From NCBI RefSeq assembly GCF_026104355.1, contig NZ_CP110535.1, positions 3,968,001-4,032,000 on the forward strand: DNA of 64,000 bases, written 5' to 3'. The notes under the pieces were generated by a model. The model ran no database searches and was not told where the DNA came from. It was given only the letters and a program-made list of their open reading frames with translations. This stretch comes from Halomonas sp. BDJS001 (GTDB lineage: Bacteria > Pseudomonadota > Gammaproteobacteria > Pseudomonadales > Halomonadaceae). Below, one piece after another: positions 43,611-52,715 of this stretch. Both the position numbers and the translations under genes were made by a program. How positions within the stretch are numbered: position 1 is the stretch's first letter; each line of letters starts with the position of its first letter.

Positions 43611-44383
43611 AAGCAACGGTACCCGACTGGCTAAGAGGCGTTTGGCAACGAACACGTATCGACTATAGCGACGGTAGTAGTGATACCTCAAGCAGAGTGT
43701 TCTGGCTACAAGGGCTAAGCTGCTATGGAGATCTACGTATCGCGACAACTCGGCCTATAGTGAAGCGCCTTGGTGCGTCCCGCGATGATGATCTCGCTCT
43801 GGCGCACCAGCAGGGTGCTACTGGGCACTGTCATTACCTTGATGGGCAAGCAGTTTGGCAGCGCGAATGGGGCTATCAACCAGTAGTCGACTTCCCGGAA
43901 CCTGGCGACATCGAGTTGCGCGATAGCTGCATAATCGAACGCGCTCCATCCGGTGCTTACGAAGAAGAGTGGCACCGCTTAACGCCTAAAGATCCAGATA
44001 TACATGTTTGGCTTCGTGAAGATGGGCATGCACGTCTGCTGGTCATAGATGCCTTTGCCATGCTGATTGAACGCCGTTCGCTTGTCCTGCCACCTCTCCC
44101 CCTTGCCAACCTGCTACGTGAATCATCACAAGACGCCCTGGCCCTGCTCAACTGCGAGATTTCCTATGCCGAGTATGGCGCTAACAGCAACTTCCTGATT
44201 CGTCACTCGACTCTGCCCTGGCGTGAAGGACAGTCCCTTAGCCTGTGCAATCAGCAGGGGGAAATACTCCCCTCTGGATGGCGACTGGAAGAACACTATT
44301 CTGGCATTTCCAGACATCTCTCTGGTACTTCTGCTTCTTCCTTGGCGCTACCGCCCAATCCTGGTACGGGCTTTGCAGGCTAA
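43607..44383 (+). CDS. protein of unknown function, HRI1-like (lipocalin-type barrel suspected)
   Basis: A 258-residue protein, coupled to the preceding oxygenase by an ATGA overlap. It lacks a signal peptide and membrane segments. The conserved-looking features are WLRGVWQRTRIDYSDG at the start, DTSSRVFWLQGLSCYGDLRI near residue 26, VWQREWGYQP near residue 84 and YEEEWHRL near residue 122. These match, from memory, the pattern of the HRI1 family, whose fold is a lipocalin-like barrel and whose function is unknown. It could bind a small ligand of the pathway. I do not assign a reaction. Confidence 0.65.
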   Translation: MKATVPDWLRGVWQRTRIDYSDGSSDTSSRVFWLQGLSCYGDLRIATTRPIVKRLGASRDDDLALAHQQGATGHCHYLDGQAVWQREWGYQPVVDFPEPGDIELRDSCIIERAPSGAYEEEWHRLTPKDPDIHVWLREDGHARLLVIDAFAMLIERRSLVLPPLPLANLLRESSQDALALLNCEISYAEYGANSNFLIRHSTLPWREGQSLSLCNQQGEILPSGWRLEEHYSGISRHLSGTSASSLALPPNPGTGFAG

Positions 44384-44422
44384 TACATCAACGTTATTCC
44401 CTTGAACCGCTCAGGAGCCGTC

Positions 44423-45562
44423 ATGAATAGCCTTTCCCAGTCACCCACTCACGAGCTAATTAGCGACACGGCTCAGAATGGTGACGTACAAATTAACATA
44501 CAGGGCATTCAGAAGCGTTTTGGAAGTTTTCTGGCTCTCGACGATATTTTCATTGATGTCCAACGGGGCGAATTTCTAACCTTACTCGGCCCCTCTGGCT
44601 CTGGTAAAACTACCCTACTGATGATTCTGGCAGGCTTCAGCACTCCCTCTGCCGGACGTCTGACCAGAGCGGGACAAGACCTCACTCAGCGGCCAGCCGA
44701 AAAGCGTAACTTTGGCATGGTATTTCAAGGCTATGCACTGTTTCCGCATATGAGCGTTGCGGACAATGTCGCCTTTCCGTTACGTATTCGTGGCGTAGCT
44801 GCCGCCAACCGACGCCAGCGCGTGAAGCACATGCTGGAGACCGTGGGTCTGAGCGAGCATGCTCACAAGAAGCCACACACTCTCTCCGGTGGTCAGCAGC
44901 AAAGGGTAGCGTTGGCTAGGGCACTGGTCTTTGAGCCAGAGATGTTGCTGCTTGACGAGCCATTTTCGGCGCTAGATAAAAACCTGCGCGGTCAGCTGCA
45001 AGAGGAAATGAAACGTATACACCAGGGAATGGGTACCACCTTTGTCTTCGTAACCCATGACCAGAGTGAGGCACTTGCCCTTTCATCGCGTATAGCCATC
45101 TTCAAGAAAGGTCGCTTGGCTCAACTTGATACGCCAGAACGCCTTTACAACCGGCCTCATGACCGCTTTGTTGCAGAGTTTCTAGGCCGTATGAACTTAT
45201 TGCCGCTAAGCCATCCCAAACGCTCCGGGCAGCGTGTCAGCAGCCAGTTCGAAGGTACCCTATTGACAGCGAACAACCTACGCCATATTCCTCACAACAA
45301 CCTGATGCTAGGCATCCGTCCCGAACAACTGAGTATTGCCCTTAGCTATAACGAAGCCGCGAGTAATGGCGTCAACTGCCTGATGGCCACGCTTCAGGAG
45401 CGCACTTACCAAGGCCACAGTTTCGACCTGACACTTAGCACCACCCAGGGCCATGTATTGACCACCAGCGTTACCAACTCACATCCGGCCGCTCGAGCCA
45501 CACCAGGCACCCCATTATGGCTTTACTGGCCAGTTGATGCCGGCATCGTGATCGAGGCTTGA
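44423..45562 (+). CDS. ABC transporter ATPase, spermidine/putrescine (PotA) type
   Basis: A 379-residue ATPase with Walker A GPSGSGKTTLL (near residue 60), Q-loop VFQGYALFPHM, signature LSGGQQQRVALARAL, Walker B MLLLDEPFSALD and switch His in THDQSEA. A C-terminal TOBE-type domain (from about residue 280) is present. ATG 44423 has AGGAG upstream; the TTG at 44402 is rejected. It energises the permeases encoded at 46753-48412 together with the binding protein at 45621-46730. The PotA-like branch imports polyamines, amino alcohols or similar cations, so the oxygenase operon probably acts on a nitrogenous compound. Confidence 0.88.
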   Translation: MNSLSQSPTHELISDTAQNGDVQINIQGIQKRFGSFLALDDIFIDVQRGEFLTLLGPSGSGKTTLLMILAGFSTPSAGRLTRAGQDLTQRPAEKRNFGMVFQGYALFPHMSVADNVAFPLRIRGVAAANRRQRVKHMLETVGLSEHAHKKPHTLSGGQQQRVALARALVFEPEMLLLDEPFSALDKNLRGQLQEEMKRIHQGMGTTFVFVTHDQSEALALSSRIAIFKKGRLAQLDTPERLYNRPHDRFVAEFLGRMNLLPLSHPKRSGQRVSSQFEGTLLTANNLRHIPHNNLMLGIRPEQLSIALSYNEAASNGVNCLMATLQERTYQGHSFDLTLSTTQGHVLTTSVTNSHPAARATPGTPLWLYWPVDAGIVIEA

Positions 45563-45620
45563 ATATTTTACCCACAGACTTACAGCGTGACTTGCGCATC
45601 GCCCCACTGGAGTAATCATC

Positions 45621-46730
45621 ATGCATCAGACACATCAACAGGACTGTATTGAGCTTCTTGTCGAAAAGGCGCGTCGTGGTCAAATCGACCGCCGTAGCTT
45701 TCTTAAGGCGGCGGGTATGCTAGCGGCATTACCGCTTGCTATGCGCAGTGGTATTGGCTGGGCACAGGATCGCCCAGTTATTATCGTCAACTGGGGCGGC
45801 GATGCTATCGATGCATATCGGCAAGCCTGGACCGATAGTTTTACCCGCGAAACCGGCATTCCGGTGCGCATTGATGGCAGCGGCCCTACAGAAGGGGCGA
45901 TCCGTGCCCAGCTAGCCTCAGGCCGCCCCAGTTGGGACGTGGTAGATGCCGAGCCGTTTACTTCCTTGACCCTGGGCCGTGAAGGACTGATGCGGCCACT
46001 AGACTTCAATACCATTGAACGAAGCAAAGTGAATGAAGAGTTTGCCACAGAGTTCGGTGTGGCGGGCTACCTGTATAGCTATGTTATCGCCTGGGACAAG
46101 GAGCGCTTCGATTCAGCCCCACAAACCTGGGCAGACTTTTGGGATGTTGAGCGTTTCCCCGGTAAGCGCACCATGTACAAATGGATGAATGGCGTTCTCG
46201 AAGCAGCCCTGCTGGCCGATGGTGTCGCTGTCGAGGATCTCTACCCTCTCGACGTAGCAAGAGCACTCGACAAGATTGATGAGCTGCGCCCTCACATTCT
46301 AGCTTATTGGGGCTCCGGCGCGGAAAGCCAGCAGTTGTTCCTCGATGGAGAAGTCAGCATCGGACAGATATGGAATACTCGTGCCATTGTGCTTGAACGC
46401 GATACAGAGGGCAGGGTGGGCTGGCACTATGATAATGCCTGTGTCACTCCCAGCAGTTGGGCAGTCCTTGGCGACAATCCAGCAGGTTCAGAACCCGCCA
46501 TGCGCTTTATCAATCATGCACTGGAACCGGAAGGTCAGATTGAGCTACTCAAGTTGCTAGGTAACGGCCCATCAAACCCAGCTGCTGAGGCATTGATTCC
46601 CGAGGAACTCATCGAACTGAACTGTGGTTCAGTCGATAATCTTGCTCGCCAATTCAAGCTCGACATTGAATGGTACGCCGATCACTACGGCAGCGTACTA
46701 GACCAGTTTCTGTCACGCACTGGTGCCTGA
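45621..46730 (+). CDS. ABC transporter substrate-binding protein, polyamine (PotD) type, Tat-exported
   Basis: A 369-residue binding protein with a twin-arginine signal (IDRRSFLKAAGMLAALPLAM, residues 23-42) and the start of the mature fold PVIIVNWGGDAIDAYRQAW. Later blocks such as SGAESQQLFLDGEVSIGQIWN are typical of the SBP8/PotD-like group. Tat export suggests folding in the cytoplasm before secretion. It lies between the ATPase and the two permease genes and captures the substrate in the periplasm. The ligand cannot be named. Confidence 0.88.
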   Translation: MHQTHQQDCIELLVEKARRGQIDRRSFLKAAGMLAALPLAMRSGIGWAQDRPVIIVNWGGDAIDAYRQAWTDSFTRETGIPVRIDGSGPTEGAIRAQLASGRPSWDVVDAEPFTSLTLGREGLMRPLDFNTIERSKVNEEFATEFGVAGYLYSYVIAWDKERFDSAPQTWADFWDVERFPGKRTMYKWMNGVLEAALLADGVAVEDLYPLDVARALDKIDELRPHILAYWGSGAESQQLFLDGEVSIGQIWNTRAIVLERDTEGRVGWHYDNACVTPSSWAVLGDNPAGSEPAMRFINHALEPEGQIELLKLLGNGPSNPAAEALIPEELIELNCGSVDNLARQFKLDIEWYADHYGSVLDQFLSRTGA

Positions 46731-46752
46731 CTTTATGTGAGGGCATGCAAAT

Positions 46753-47589
46753 ATGATTAACCGCCTTCCCGAACGTTGGCAGTACCGTCTGTTGTTGTGG
46801 CCACTGCCGATTCTACTGCTGCTTTGCTATGTGATCCCCTTTGCCGGCATCGTCACCTGGAGCGTGACGCTGCCGGAGCTAGGAGTAGATAACTATGCAC
46901 GCCTGGCGAACGACCCTTCAATACACGCCGTGCTATGGCGCACTCTCCATCTGTGCGCCATTGTAGGGGTCTGTGCACTACTGCTGGCCTTTTTGATGGC
47001 CTACTGCTGGCTTTACAGCTCATCCCGATGGCAACGCTGGGTAGAGCTGTGCATTTTCCTGCCTTTTTTTATATCGGTACTAGTACGTACTTTCGGCTGG
47101 CTCGTAGCACTGCGAAATAATGGATTAGTAAATAGTTGGTTGCAGGATCTGGGGCTAATTGACTCTCCACTAGCGCTCACCCGCAATACTCTTGGAGTAA
47201 TCATTGCCATGGTTCATTTCATGGTGCCTTTTGCCTTCTTTCCACTCCTCTCTTCGATGCGCCAGATTGATGACCGAGTGCTATTGGCCGCCCGCGGTCT
47301 AGGCGCCTCACGTTTGCGGGTATTCATTTCGGTGTTCCTGCCTCAAACCCTGCCCGGACTGCTAGGTGCTTTCATTATGGTCTTTGTATTCTGCCTGGGC
47401 TTTTTCATTATTCCCGCCATTCTTGGTGGTGGTAGCACATTGATGGCGGCGGAATACGTTTTCTTGCAGATGTTTCAGACCTACAACTGGGGAATTGGAG
47501 CCGCCTTGTGCGTACTGATGCTGGTACTGGTATCTGGATTGGTGTGGCTACTTATGCGGTTTTCGCGGGTCGAGCGACTAGTCGGTTGA
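46753..47589 (+). CDS. ABC transporter permease (PotB type)
   Basis: A 278-residue polytopic protein with six predicted membrane segments and an EAA-loop LLAARGLGASRLRVFISVFLP near residue 177, which contacts the ATPase. It is the first of two permeases of the importer and lies 22 bases after the binding-protein gene. The overall pattern is that of polyamine-type systems. Confidence 0.88.
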   Translation: MINRLPERWQYRLLLWPLPILLLLCYVIPFAGIVTWSVTLPELGVDNYARLANDPSIHAVLWRTLHLCAIVGVCALLLAFLMAYCWLYSSSRWQRWVELCIFLPFFISVLVRTFGWLVALRNNGLVNSWLQDLGLIDSPLALTRNTLGVIIAMVHFMVPFAFFPLLSSMRQIDDRVLLAARGLGASRLRVFISVFLPQTLPGLLGAFIMVFVFCLGFFIIPAILGGGSTLMAAEYVFLQMFQTYNWGIGAALCVLMLVLVSGLVWLLMRFSRVERLVG

Positions 47590-47599
47590 GGAGAACATT

Positions 47600-48412
47600 A
47601 TGAATATCTATCGGGTCGGCTGGCTCGCCAAGCTCCTAGCGCTTATCACTATGGGGTTTTTAATGCTCCCCCTTGCGGCAGTGATACCCGTGTCATTCAC
47701 CGGCAAGCGCTATCTGTCGATGCCCGAGGGCGACTGGTCACTACGCCATTACATTACACTGTTCAACTCATCGGAGTGGATTGGCAGCATCATGAATAGC
47801 GCTATCGTTGCTATCTCAGCTGCTTTGCTGGCCACCCTGCTATCTACCGCTTTTGTCATCGCTGTTTGGTACCGCAATAACAAGTGGACACGCTGGCTGA
47901 TCGGACTCTGCATGTTGCCGCTGATCGTCCCCCCAGTCGTATCGGCTATGGTGCTCTACTTTATGACTACCAATGTTTCGCGCATCGCCCCCGGCCTTGG
48001 GTATGATTCTCTGCCCGGAGTGATTCTCGCCCATACGCTGCTGGTCGTTCCTTTCGGCGTCATTAACATGTTGGTCGCCATCAGTCGGGTTGATCGACGG
48101 ATTGAACTCGCGGCGCGCAACTTGGGGGCTGGCCTGTGGCAAACCACCTGGATGGTGTTGCTCCCTAACCTGCGCCTCTCCATGCTGACGACTTTTCTGC
48201 TCTGTTTCATTCTCTCCTGGGAAGAGATTGCCGTAACGCTGTTCATCACCAGTTGGGAGGTTATTACCCTGCCTCGTCAAATATGGGGCGGGTTACGGGA
48301 CAATGTCGACCCAGTAGTAGCGGCCATTTCTACGCTGCTAATTATCTTGACCTTGACGCTGCTGTTTCTGCGTATGGCCATACAAGGCTGGCGCGCCGCA
48401 CAGCGGCATTAA
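47600..48412 (+). CDS. ABC transporter permease (PotC type)
   Basis: A 270-residue polytopic permease with six membrane segments and the EAA-loop LAARNLGAGLWQTTWMVLLP near residue 172. The GAGGAG ribosome site lies just before ATG 47600, 11 bases after the previous stop. With the PotB-type partner it forms the channel of the importer. Confidence 0.88.
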   Translation: MNIYRVGWLAKLLALITMGFLMLPLAAVIPVSFTGKRYLSMPEGDWSLRHYITLFNSSEWIGSIMNSAIVAISAALLATLLSTAFVIAVWYRNNKWTRWLIGLCMLPLIVPPVVSAMVLYFMTTNVSRIAPGLGYDSLPGVILAHTLLVVPFGVINMLVAISRVDRRIELAARNLGAGLWQTTWMVLLPNLRLSMLTTFLLCFILSWEEIAVTLFITSWEVITLPRQIWGGLRDNVDPVVAAISTLLIILTLTLLFLRMAIQGWRAAQRH

Positions 48413-48431
48413 TGACTCGAAAGGGATTTTC

Positions 48432-49202
48432 ATGAATAACATACCGCTAAACGTTCGACAGCACATTAGTAACAATGAGTGGCAAGCACGCTGTGAACTG
48501 GCGGCACTTTATCGGCTGCTTGCCTATTACCGCATGACCGACCTGATCGATACGCACCTGACATTACGCCATCCTGATACCCCCGAGCATTTCCTGATCA
48601 ACCACTATGGCATCCCCTTCGATCTAATGCGTGCATCCGATCTCGTACGCATCGACCATGACGGCAAGGTAGTGGACACCCTCAACCCACAAGGACGAGT
48701 CAATGTGGCGGGATTCGTTATCCACTCTGCCATCCATGCTGCCCGCCCCGAATTAGATTGCGTAATCCACACGCACACAGCAGCAGGAATGGCCGTGTCG
48801 GCCCTGCAAGAGGGATTACTACCACTCACACAACATGCGATGAAATTCCACGGTAAGCTGGCCTACCATGAGTATGAGGGCGTTGCTCTGGATACTTCTG
48901 AACGGCAGCGCCTCGTGGTAGATCTGGGGCCACATAAGGCAATGATTCTACGCAATCATGGTCTACTGGCAGCCGGCGAGAGTGTTGCAGAGGCCTTTAT
49001 GGAAATATATTTTTTGGAGCGCGCCTGTCAGGCCCAGGTTCAGGCCTTATCCGGTGGACGAGCTCTTCATATACCTAGCGAAGAGGTTAAGCGACACACT
49101 GCAGCCCAGTTCGATTCGGAAGATGAGAAAGAGATCACTCATTTGGCATGGCAGGCAGCGCTTCGTTTAATCGAGGATCAGCATGACGATTACTGCAGTT
49201 AA
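48432..49202 (+). CDS. class II aldolase/adducin-family protein
   Basis: A 256-residue class II aldolase-fold protein. The zinc-site His pair is in DCVIHTHTAAGMAVSAL (near residue 115), a further ligand in ILRNHGLLAAGES (near residue 175), and HYGIPFDLMRASDLVRID lies near residue 57. Members cleave or epimerise phosphorylated or free keto-sugars or alcohols, so here it may cleave the product of the oxygenases. It follows the PotC-type permease by 19 bases and is the last gene of the operon. The substrate is unknown. Confidence 0.87.
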   Translation: MNNIPLNVRQHISNNEWQARCELAALYRLLAYYRMTDLIDTHLTLRHPDTPEHFLINHYGIPFDLMRASDLVRIDHDGKVVDTLNPQGRVNVAGFVIHSAIHAARPELDCVIHTHTAAGMAVSALQEGLLPLTQHAMKFHGKLAYHEYEGVALDTSERQRLVVDLGPHKAMILRNHGLLAAGESVAEAFMEIYFLERACQAQVQALSGGRALHIPSEEVKRHTAAQFDSEDEKEITHLAWQAALRLIEDQHDDYCS

Positions 49203-49326
49203 GCACCAAGTGATTTTCTGCTTGACACAACTGCTGTCATCAACCATCCATGTAAGTGTCATGAAACGGCAACACCTTCAACACAAGCTGAACCAATAAC
49301 AACCAACAGCCGGTGATGTGTGTGCT

Positions 49327-50457
49327 ATGTCAAACCAATCGCGTATTCGCCTGGAACGCGTCACTAAACGTTGGGGCGCGGCCACTGCCGTCGATGAAAT
49401 CTCCTTCGATGTCACGCCTGGGCAGTTTGTCATTCTTCTGGGCCCTTCCGGCTGCGGTAAATCGACCACCCTGCGCATGATCGCAGGTCTTGAAGAGGCC
49501 AGCGACGGGCGTATTCACATTGGCGATCGAGACGTTACGCGCCTACCGCCTGGAGATCGAGGGCTGAGCATGGTGTTTCAGTCCTATGCGCTATTCCCGC
49601 ATTTAAGCGTTGCCGACAATATCGTGTTTGGCCTGCGCAGCCGCAAGGTACCCAAAGCCGAGCAGCGCGAGCGGCTAGCCAAAGTGGCCGAGCTAGTTGA
49701 TTTAACCGATTATCTGAACCGCAAACCTGCCCAGCTTTCCGGCGGCCAACGCCAGCGGGTTGCTTTGGCGCGCTCGGTGATCTCCGAACACCCGATCTGC
49801 CTAATGGATGAACCGCTATCCAACCTGGACGCCCGGCTGCGCAGCGATATGCGCCGGGAAATCAAAGCACTACAAAGCCGCCTGAATATGACGGTGATTT
49901 ACGTCACCCACGACCAGGTGGAAGCCATGAGTATGGGTGATCGTGTGATTCTGATGCAGCACGGCAAAATTGTGCAGGACGGCACCCCAGACGAGCTCTA
50001 TAACCGCCCCGCTAGCGCTTTTGCCGCTAGCTTTATTGGCAGCCCCGCCATGAACCTGCTGCCCCTAGTGGCCGGTGAGAATGGCGCCGTTATCGAAGGC
50101 GAACCAAGTACCCCCGTAGCCCCCTTGGAGGCCGTCGGCGGCCACTTGGGTATCCGCCCGGAAGATATCGAACTGCGAATCGCACCCGGTTCCGGCGTGC
50201 CCGCTAACGTATTAAGTGAAGAGTACCTGGGAGCGGACACCATTGCTTATGTCGCGGTGGGATCGCACACCCTACGCGTGCGGCTTAGCGGCAAGCAGGC
50301 ACTGACAGGCCAGCCATGTAGCCTCTATTGGACGTCAGAGAACACACACCTTTTCGATGCCGACGGCCTGCGGCGGGATGACCTGACACCGACCCCATTA
50401 CCCAGCTCATCTCGAAGCATTCCTCGCCCACCGGCGGTGGGCTCTTTCCAACACTGA
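49327..50457 (+). CDS. ABC transporter ATPase, sugar/glycerol-phosphate (UgpC/MalK) type
   Basis: A 376-residue ATPase with Walker A GPSGCGKSTTLRMIAG (near residue 38), Q-loop VFQSYALFPHL, signature LSGGQRQRVALARS, Walker B ICLMDEPLSNLD, switch His in THDQVEA and a C-terminal TOBE/OB region. It is the first gene of a four-gene importer operon. ATG 49327 is preferred to the in-frame GTG 49318. A TTGACA -35-like element lies at about 49222-49227 in the preceding 124 bases. The ligand is presumably a glycoside or glycerol-phosphate compound. Confidence 0.88.
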   Translation: MSNQSRIRLERVTKRWGAATAVDEISFDVTPGQFVILLGPSGCGKSTTLRMIAGLEEASDGRIHIGDRDVTRLPPGDRGLSMVFQSYALFPHLSVADNIVFGLRSRKVPKAEQRERLAKVAELVDLTDYLNRKPAQLSGGQRQRVALARSVISEHPICLMDEPLSNLDARLRSDMRREIKALQSRLNMTVIYVTHDQVEAMSMGDRVILMQHGKIVQDGTPDELYNRPASAFAASFIGSPAMNLLPLVAGENGAVIEGEPSTPVAPLEAVGGHLGIRPEDIELRIAPGSGVPANVLSEEYLGADTIAYVAVGSHTLRVRLSGKQALTGQPCSLYWTSENTHLFDADGLRRDDLTPTPLPSSSRSIPRPPAVGSFQH

Positions 50458-50486
50458 CAGCAGTATTGACACTTGTGGAGTCTCTT

Positions 50487-51767
50487 ATGCGTTTGCGTCC
50501 CCCTTTTGCAATGACCGCCCTGACAGCGGGCTTGTTAAGCGCCGCCCAGGTAAACGCGGATAGCGTCGATCTGACCATGTACTACCCGGTCGCGGTGGGC
50601 GGTGCACTCACCGACGTGGTTGATAATCTGGTGGAAGAGTTTGAAAGCGAATACCCCGATATCAATGTGGAAGCGATCTACGCCGGCAACTACGACGACA
50701 CCCGCGTGCGCGCCATGTCGGCGATGGAAGCGGGTGAAACGCCGCAATTGTCGGTCATGTTCTCCATTGATCTGTACGAGCTGATTGAGCAGAACGCCAT
50801 TGTCGCCTTTGATGATCTGGTCGAAACCGATGAAGAGCGCGAATGGCTCGATGGCTTCTATCCAGGTCTGATGGAAAACGGTCAGTTGGATGGTAAAACC
50901 TACGGTATCCCCTTCCAGCGCTCCACCATCGTACTGTTTTGGAACAAGGACGCCTTTGAAGCCGCTGGCCTAGACCCCGAAACGCCCCCCGAGAACTGGG
51001 AAGAGATGGCCGAGATGGCCGCTACCGTGCGTGAAGCCTCCGGTGGCGAACAGTGGGGAGTGATGGTGCCCTCTACCGGCTACCCTTACTGGATGTTCCA
51101 AGCGTTTGCCTTTCAGAACGGCCATCGCCTAATGAGCGAAGATGGCACCGAGGTCTATTTTGATGACCCCGCTGCGGTCAAGGCCCTTGAATACTGGGTA
51201 TCGCTGGCCACTGAGCACGACGCGATGCCCGACGGCACCATTGAGTGGGGCACCCTGCGTCAGAACTTCCTTGAAGCGTCTACGGCAATGATGTGGCACA
51301 CCACCGGCAACCTGACCGCCGTACGCAGCGAAGCCAATTTTGATTTTGGCGTCGCCATGCTGCCGATGAAAACCCAGCGCGGCAGCCCCACCGGCGGCGG
51401 CAATTTCTACATTTTTGAAGACGCCACTGAAGAAGAACAGCGCGCGGCGATGACCTTCATTCGCTGGATGACCGCTCCCGAGCGCGCCGCTGCCTGGTCG
51501 ATTGAGACTGGCTATATGGGCGTCAGCCCCGCCGCTTACGAAACCGATGCGCTGCAACGCTATGTGGAAGAGTTCCCGCCCGCTGCGGTTGCCCGCGACC
51601 AGCTTGAACACGGCACGGCGGAGCTTTCCACCTATCAGGGGGGGCGCATTCGCCGCGCCTTGGATAATGCCGTGCAGGCGGCACTCACCGGGCAAATGAC
51701 ACCGCAGGAAGCGCTTAGCCAGGCACAGCAAGAAGCCGACAGCGTGCTGCGTCGCTACGCACGCTAA
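50487..51767 (+). CDS. ABC transporter substrate-binding protein (UgpB-like)
   Basis: A 426-residue exported binding protein with a signal peptide (AMTALTAGLLSAAQVNA, cleavage near residue 24). Mature blocks include LTMYYPVAVGGALTDVVDNL, GETPQLSVMFSIDLYELIEQ, YGIPFQRSTIVLFWNKDAF and MTAPERAAAWSIETGYMGVS, as in UgpB. Start ATG 50487 has GGAG upstream. It is second in the operon. It likely binds a glycerol-phosphate-type or oligosaccharide ligand; the residues do not let me choose. Confidence 0.87.
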   Translation: MRLRPPFAMTALTAGLLSAAQVNADSVDLTMYYPVAVGGALTDVVDNLVEEFESEYPDINVEAIYAGNYDDTRVRAMSAMEAGETPQLSVMFSIDLYELIEQNAIVAFDDLVETDEEREWLDGFYPGLMENGQLDGKTYGIPFQRSTIVLFWNKDAFEAAGLDPETPPENWEEMAEMAATVREASGGEQWGVMVPSTGYPYWMFQAFAFQNGHRLMSEDGTEVYFDDPAAVKALEYWVSLATEHDAMPDGTIEWGTLRQNFLEASTAMMWHTTGNLTAVRSEANFDFGVAMLPMKTQRGSPTGGGNFYIFEDATEEEQRAAMTFIRWMTAPERAAAWSIETGYMGVSPAAYETDALQRYVEEFPPAAVARDQLEHGTAELSTYQGGRIRRALDNAVQAALTGQMTPQEALSQAQQEADSVLRRYAR

Positions 51768-51788
51768 TCGTTAGATATTTGACTGTTC

Positions 51789-51810
51789 GCCGGGGCATGC
51801 CCCGGCTTTT
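51789..51810 (+). terminator. hairpin with T run between binding-protein and permease genes
   Basis: GCCGGGGC and GCCCCGGC form a perfect 8-bp stem with a 2-base loop followed by TTTT, between the stop at 51767 and the next start at 51831. As the permeases belong to the same importer, it probably acts as a partial attenuator that keeps binding protein in excess. Confidence 0.75.
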
Positions 51811-51830
51811 CCAACTTGCGGTACGTCTCT

Positions 51831-52715
51831 ATGTCATTCACCAACCACCGCAAAATGCAGCTCTATGGCGCGCTTCTGCTGCTGCCCGCTGCGCTACTGC
51901 TGACGACGTTTGCTTATTTACCGACCGTTACTACGGTCATTAACAGCCTGTTTTTACCCGGCTTTCGCGGTGCTCCCACTGAATTCGTAGGCCTTGAAAA
52001 TTATCAGGTGTTGTTCGATGACCCGACGTTTTGGAAAGTATCCCGTAACAACTTAATCTACGCCGTCGGTACGATTCCTACGTCCATCGCGCTGGCCTTG
52101 GGTATGGCGCTGTTCGTCAATGGCAAGCTTCGCGGGCGGGGCTTTGTGCGCATGGCTTACTTTACGCCGACGATTCTACCCATGATCGCCGCGGCCAATA
52201 TATGGATGTTTTTCTATGCGCCGCAGATTGGCCTATTCAATAAACTGCTCGGCATGCTGGGCTTTTCCGGGGTGAACTGGCTGGGCGATCCCAGCGTTGC
52301 GTTAAGCTCGGTAATTGTGATGTCGGTATGGAAAGAAGCCGGCTTTTTTATGATCTTCTACCTGGCGGCGCTGCAAAGTATGCCACCCGAATTAAAAGAG
52401 GCAGCAGACTTAGAAGGCACTAGCCGCTGGAGCTTCTTCTGGCGGGTCACCTTTCCGCTGCTGATGCCCACCACGTTATTTGTGTTGATCAATGCGCTGA
52501 TTAATTCGGTGCGGGTCGTCGATCACCTGTTTATTTTGACCAAGGGTGGGCCCAACAACGCCACCAACCTGCTGCTCTATTACGTCTACGAGAACGCCTT
52601 CTCGTTCTTTGACCGCACCACGGCAGCCACCATTACGGTGGTCATTCTGGTGGTACTGGCGGTGGTGGCCACGCTGAAGTTCACGATTTTAGACCGCAGG
52701 ACGCACTACCAATGA
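51831..52715 (+). CDS. ABC transporter permease (UgpA type)
   Basis: A 294-residue permease with six membrane segments and the EAA-loop EAADLEGTSRWSFFWRVTFP near residue 193. ATG 51831 is preferred to TTG 51816 because it starts directly at the cytoplasmic MSFTNHRKMQLYGALLLLP segment. It overlaps the next permease gene by four bases. Confidence 0.87.
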   Translation: MSFTNHRKMQLYGALLLLPAALLLTTFAYLPTVTTVINSLFLPGFRGAPTEFVGLENYQVLFDDPTFWKVSRNNLIYAVGTIPTSIALALGMALFVNGKLRGRGFVRMAYFTPTILPMIAAANIWMFFYAPQIGLFNKLLGMLGFSGVNWLGDPSVALSSVIVMSVWKEAGFFMIFYLAALQSMPPELKEAADLEGTSRWSFFWRVTFPLLMPTTLFVLINALINSVRVVDHLFILTKGGPNNATNLLLYYVYENAFSFFDRTTAATITVVILVVLAVVATLKFTILDRRTHYQ

